Shown: piece after piece, positions 14,504 through 15,075 of the stretch
Layout of the letters: every line of letters starts with the position of its first letter
Numbering within the stretch: the stretch's first letter is position 1
Source of the DNA: Chloroflexota bacterium
Lineage (GTDB): Bacteria; Chloroflexota; Dehalococcoidia; JACQGW01
Reading direction: 5' to 3'
DNA length: 15,075 bases
Assembly (NCBI GenBank): GCA_016199325.1
Contig: JACQGW010000099.1
Location: 1-15,075 of the forward strand
Position numbers and translations under genes: made by a program
Notes under the pieces: model-generated
The model's database searches: none
What the model was told of the DNA's origin: nothing
Seen by the model: the letters and a program-made list of their open reading frames with translations, nothing else

Positions 14504-15075
14504 GAAGGCAGCCCGACGAACGGCAGCGCCGGCTTGATGTCGAAGCGAAGCTGCTGGTGCGCCTCCCGGAGGGCGGCTTCCACCTCGGCGGGGCGCTCGC
14601 CGCGGGCGAAGATGAAGCCCAGGTAGCTGGCGCCCTCCGGCAGTGGGACGATCTCGTAGTTCAGCCTCGCCGTGATCTCGACGCCGGTCACCAGCGGCGT
14701 CGCCTGCGCCGCCTCGACGCCCGATACCCCCCGGAGGATACCCCGTTTCGGGATCGGGATCATCATCACCCCGGCGGCGCGGCCTTCACGCTCCAGCGAG
14801 GGGATCGGCAGGCGGAGCGCGTGGCGCAGGATGATCTCCTCGAGGGCCATGCTGGTGCCGAACTGGAGGATCGTCGAGCAGAGGCCGCCGATGGAGCGGC
14901 CGGCGATCTCGACGATCCAGGGCCCGGCCTCGTTGACCCGCAGCTCGGCGTGGACAGGCCCTTCCCGCAGGCCCAGCGCCAGCGCCGCCCGCTCGGTACA
15001 TTCGCCGATGGCCGCCTGAACCGCGTCCGGCAGGCGGGAGGGCGTCACGTAGATCGTCTCCTCGAAGAACGGGCC
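14500..15075 (-). CDS. ATP-grasp domain ligase, C-terminal part (gene runs off the window)
   Basis: The frame is open to the window edge (192 codons including the stop, beginning GPFFEETIYVTPSRLP), so the 5' part is outside; an internal start at 15048 would cut the ATP-grasp fold. The visible part holds the magnesium/ATP site AELRVNEAGPWIVEIAGRSIGG, which carries the conserved E/E-x-(N/G)-R pattern of ATP-grasp enzymes such as biotin carboxylase and carboxylate-amine ligases. A ~100-residue C-terminal region with alternating strands follows, like the sensor/lid domain of peptide-forming members. It probably joins a carboxylate to an amine using ATP; the substrate is unknown. Its stop overlaps the start of the 54-residue ORF. 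Confidence 0.85.
   Translation of the reverse strand, partial: GPFFEETIYVTPSRLPDAVQAAIGECTERAALALGLREGPVHAELRVNEAGPWIVEIAGRSIGGLCSTILQFGTSMALEEIILRHALRLPIPSLEREGRAAGVMMIPIPKRGILRGVSGVEAAQATPLVTGVEITARLNYEIVPLPEGASYLGFIFARGERPAEVEAALREAHQQLRFDIKPALPFVGLPS

Overview
The window is high-GC bacterial DNA with strong G/C third-position bias. No taxonomic marker is present. The NarL-type two-component pairs, the DUF234-type AAA ATPase and the IS256-like remnant would fit Chloroflexota or a similar GC-rich environmental lineage, but that is an inference with modest confidence. Almost all genes lie on the minus strand; the one clear plus-strand gene is a PLP-dependent dehydratase at 12717-13691.

Layout. 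(1) 33-4031 looks like an accessory, defence-flavoured block: a vWA protein of the type usually found beside a PP2C phosphatase and a kinase (its partners would lie off the left edge), a broken type I methylase gene (hsdM) whose 3' half is replaced in frame by the C-terminal part of an IS256-like transposase, and an intact AAA ATPase with a C-terminal PD-(D/E)XK-like domain. The ATPase has its own candidate promoter overlapping a GTAACA/TGTTAC inverted repeat. (2) 4276-7632 is a signalling cluster: a GAF-containing HisKA_3 sensor kinase overlaps its NarL/LuxR response regulator by ATGA, and a second sensor kinase of the classical HisKA type, with no visible regulator, follows. (3) 8009-11198 holds thiI (tRNA 4-thiouridine synthase) and nadE (glutamine-dependent NAD synthetase), probably transcribed together from an extended -10 promoter. 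(4) 11227-12600 is a MacB/LolD-like ABC exporter operon whose permease lacks the large extracytoplasmic domain. (5) 12717-13691 is a serine/threonine dehydratase-like enzyme. (6) 13692-14338 is a gene-poor convergent region with a perfect 37-bp-arm palindrome. (7) 14339-15075 holds a small antitoxin-like ORF overlapping the end of a truncated ATP-grasp ligase gene.

The most unusual signal is in the spacers. Heptanucleotide arrays built from ATGACGC and variants occupy three spacers, each directly upstream of a gene on the same strand. In the ABC operon such an array sits between two 44-bp copies of the permease-stop/ATPase-start junction, exactly 102 bp apart. The result is a 32-codon mini-ORF that begins and ends with the same TGAGCGATG stop-restart motif, so translational coupling appears to be preserved. 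A second spacer repeat with a 26-nt core (repeated TGGCG motif) occurs three times, around the signalling cluster.

No tRNA, rRNA or CRISPR array was seen. No intact new defence system can be claimed from this window alone. The best leads are the vWA protein with unseen partners, the ATPase with its operator-like palindrome, and the coupling-preserving duplication.
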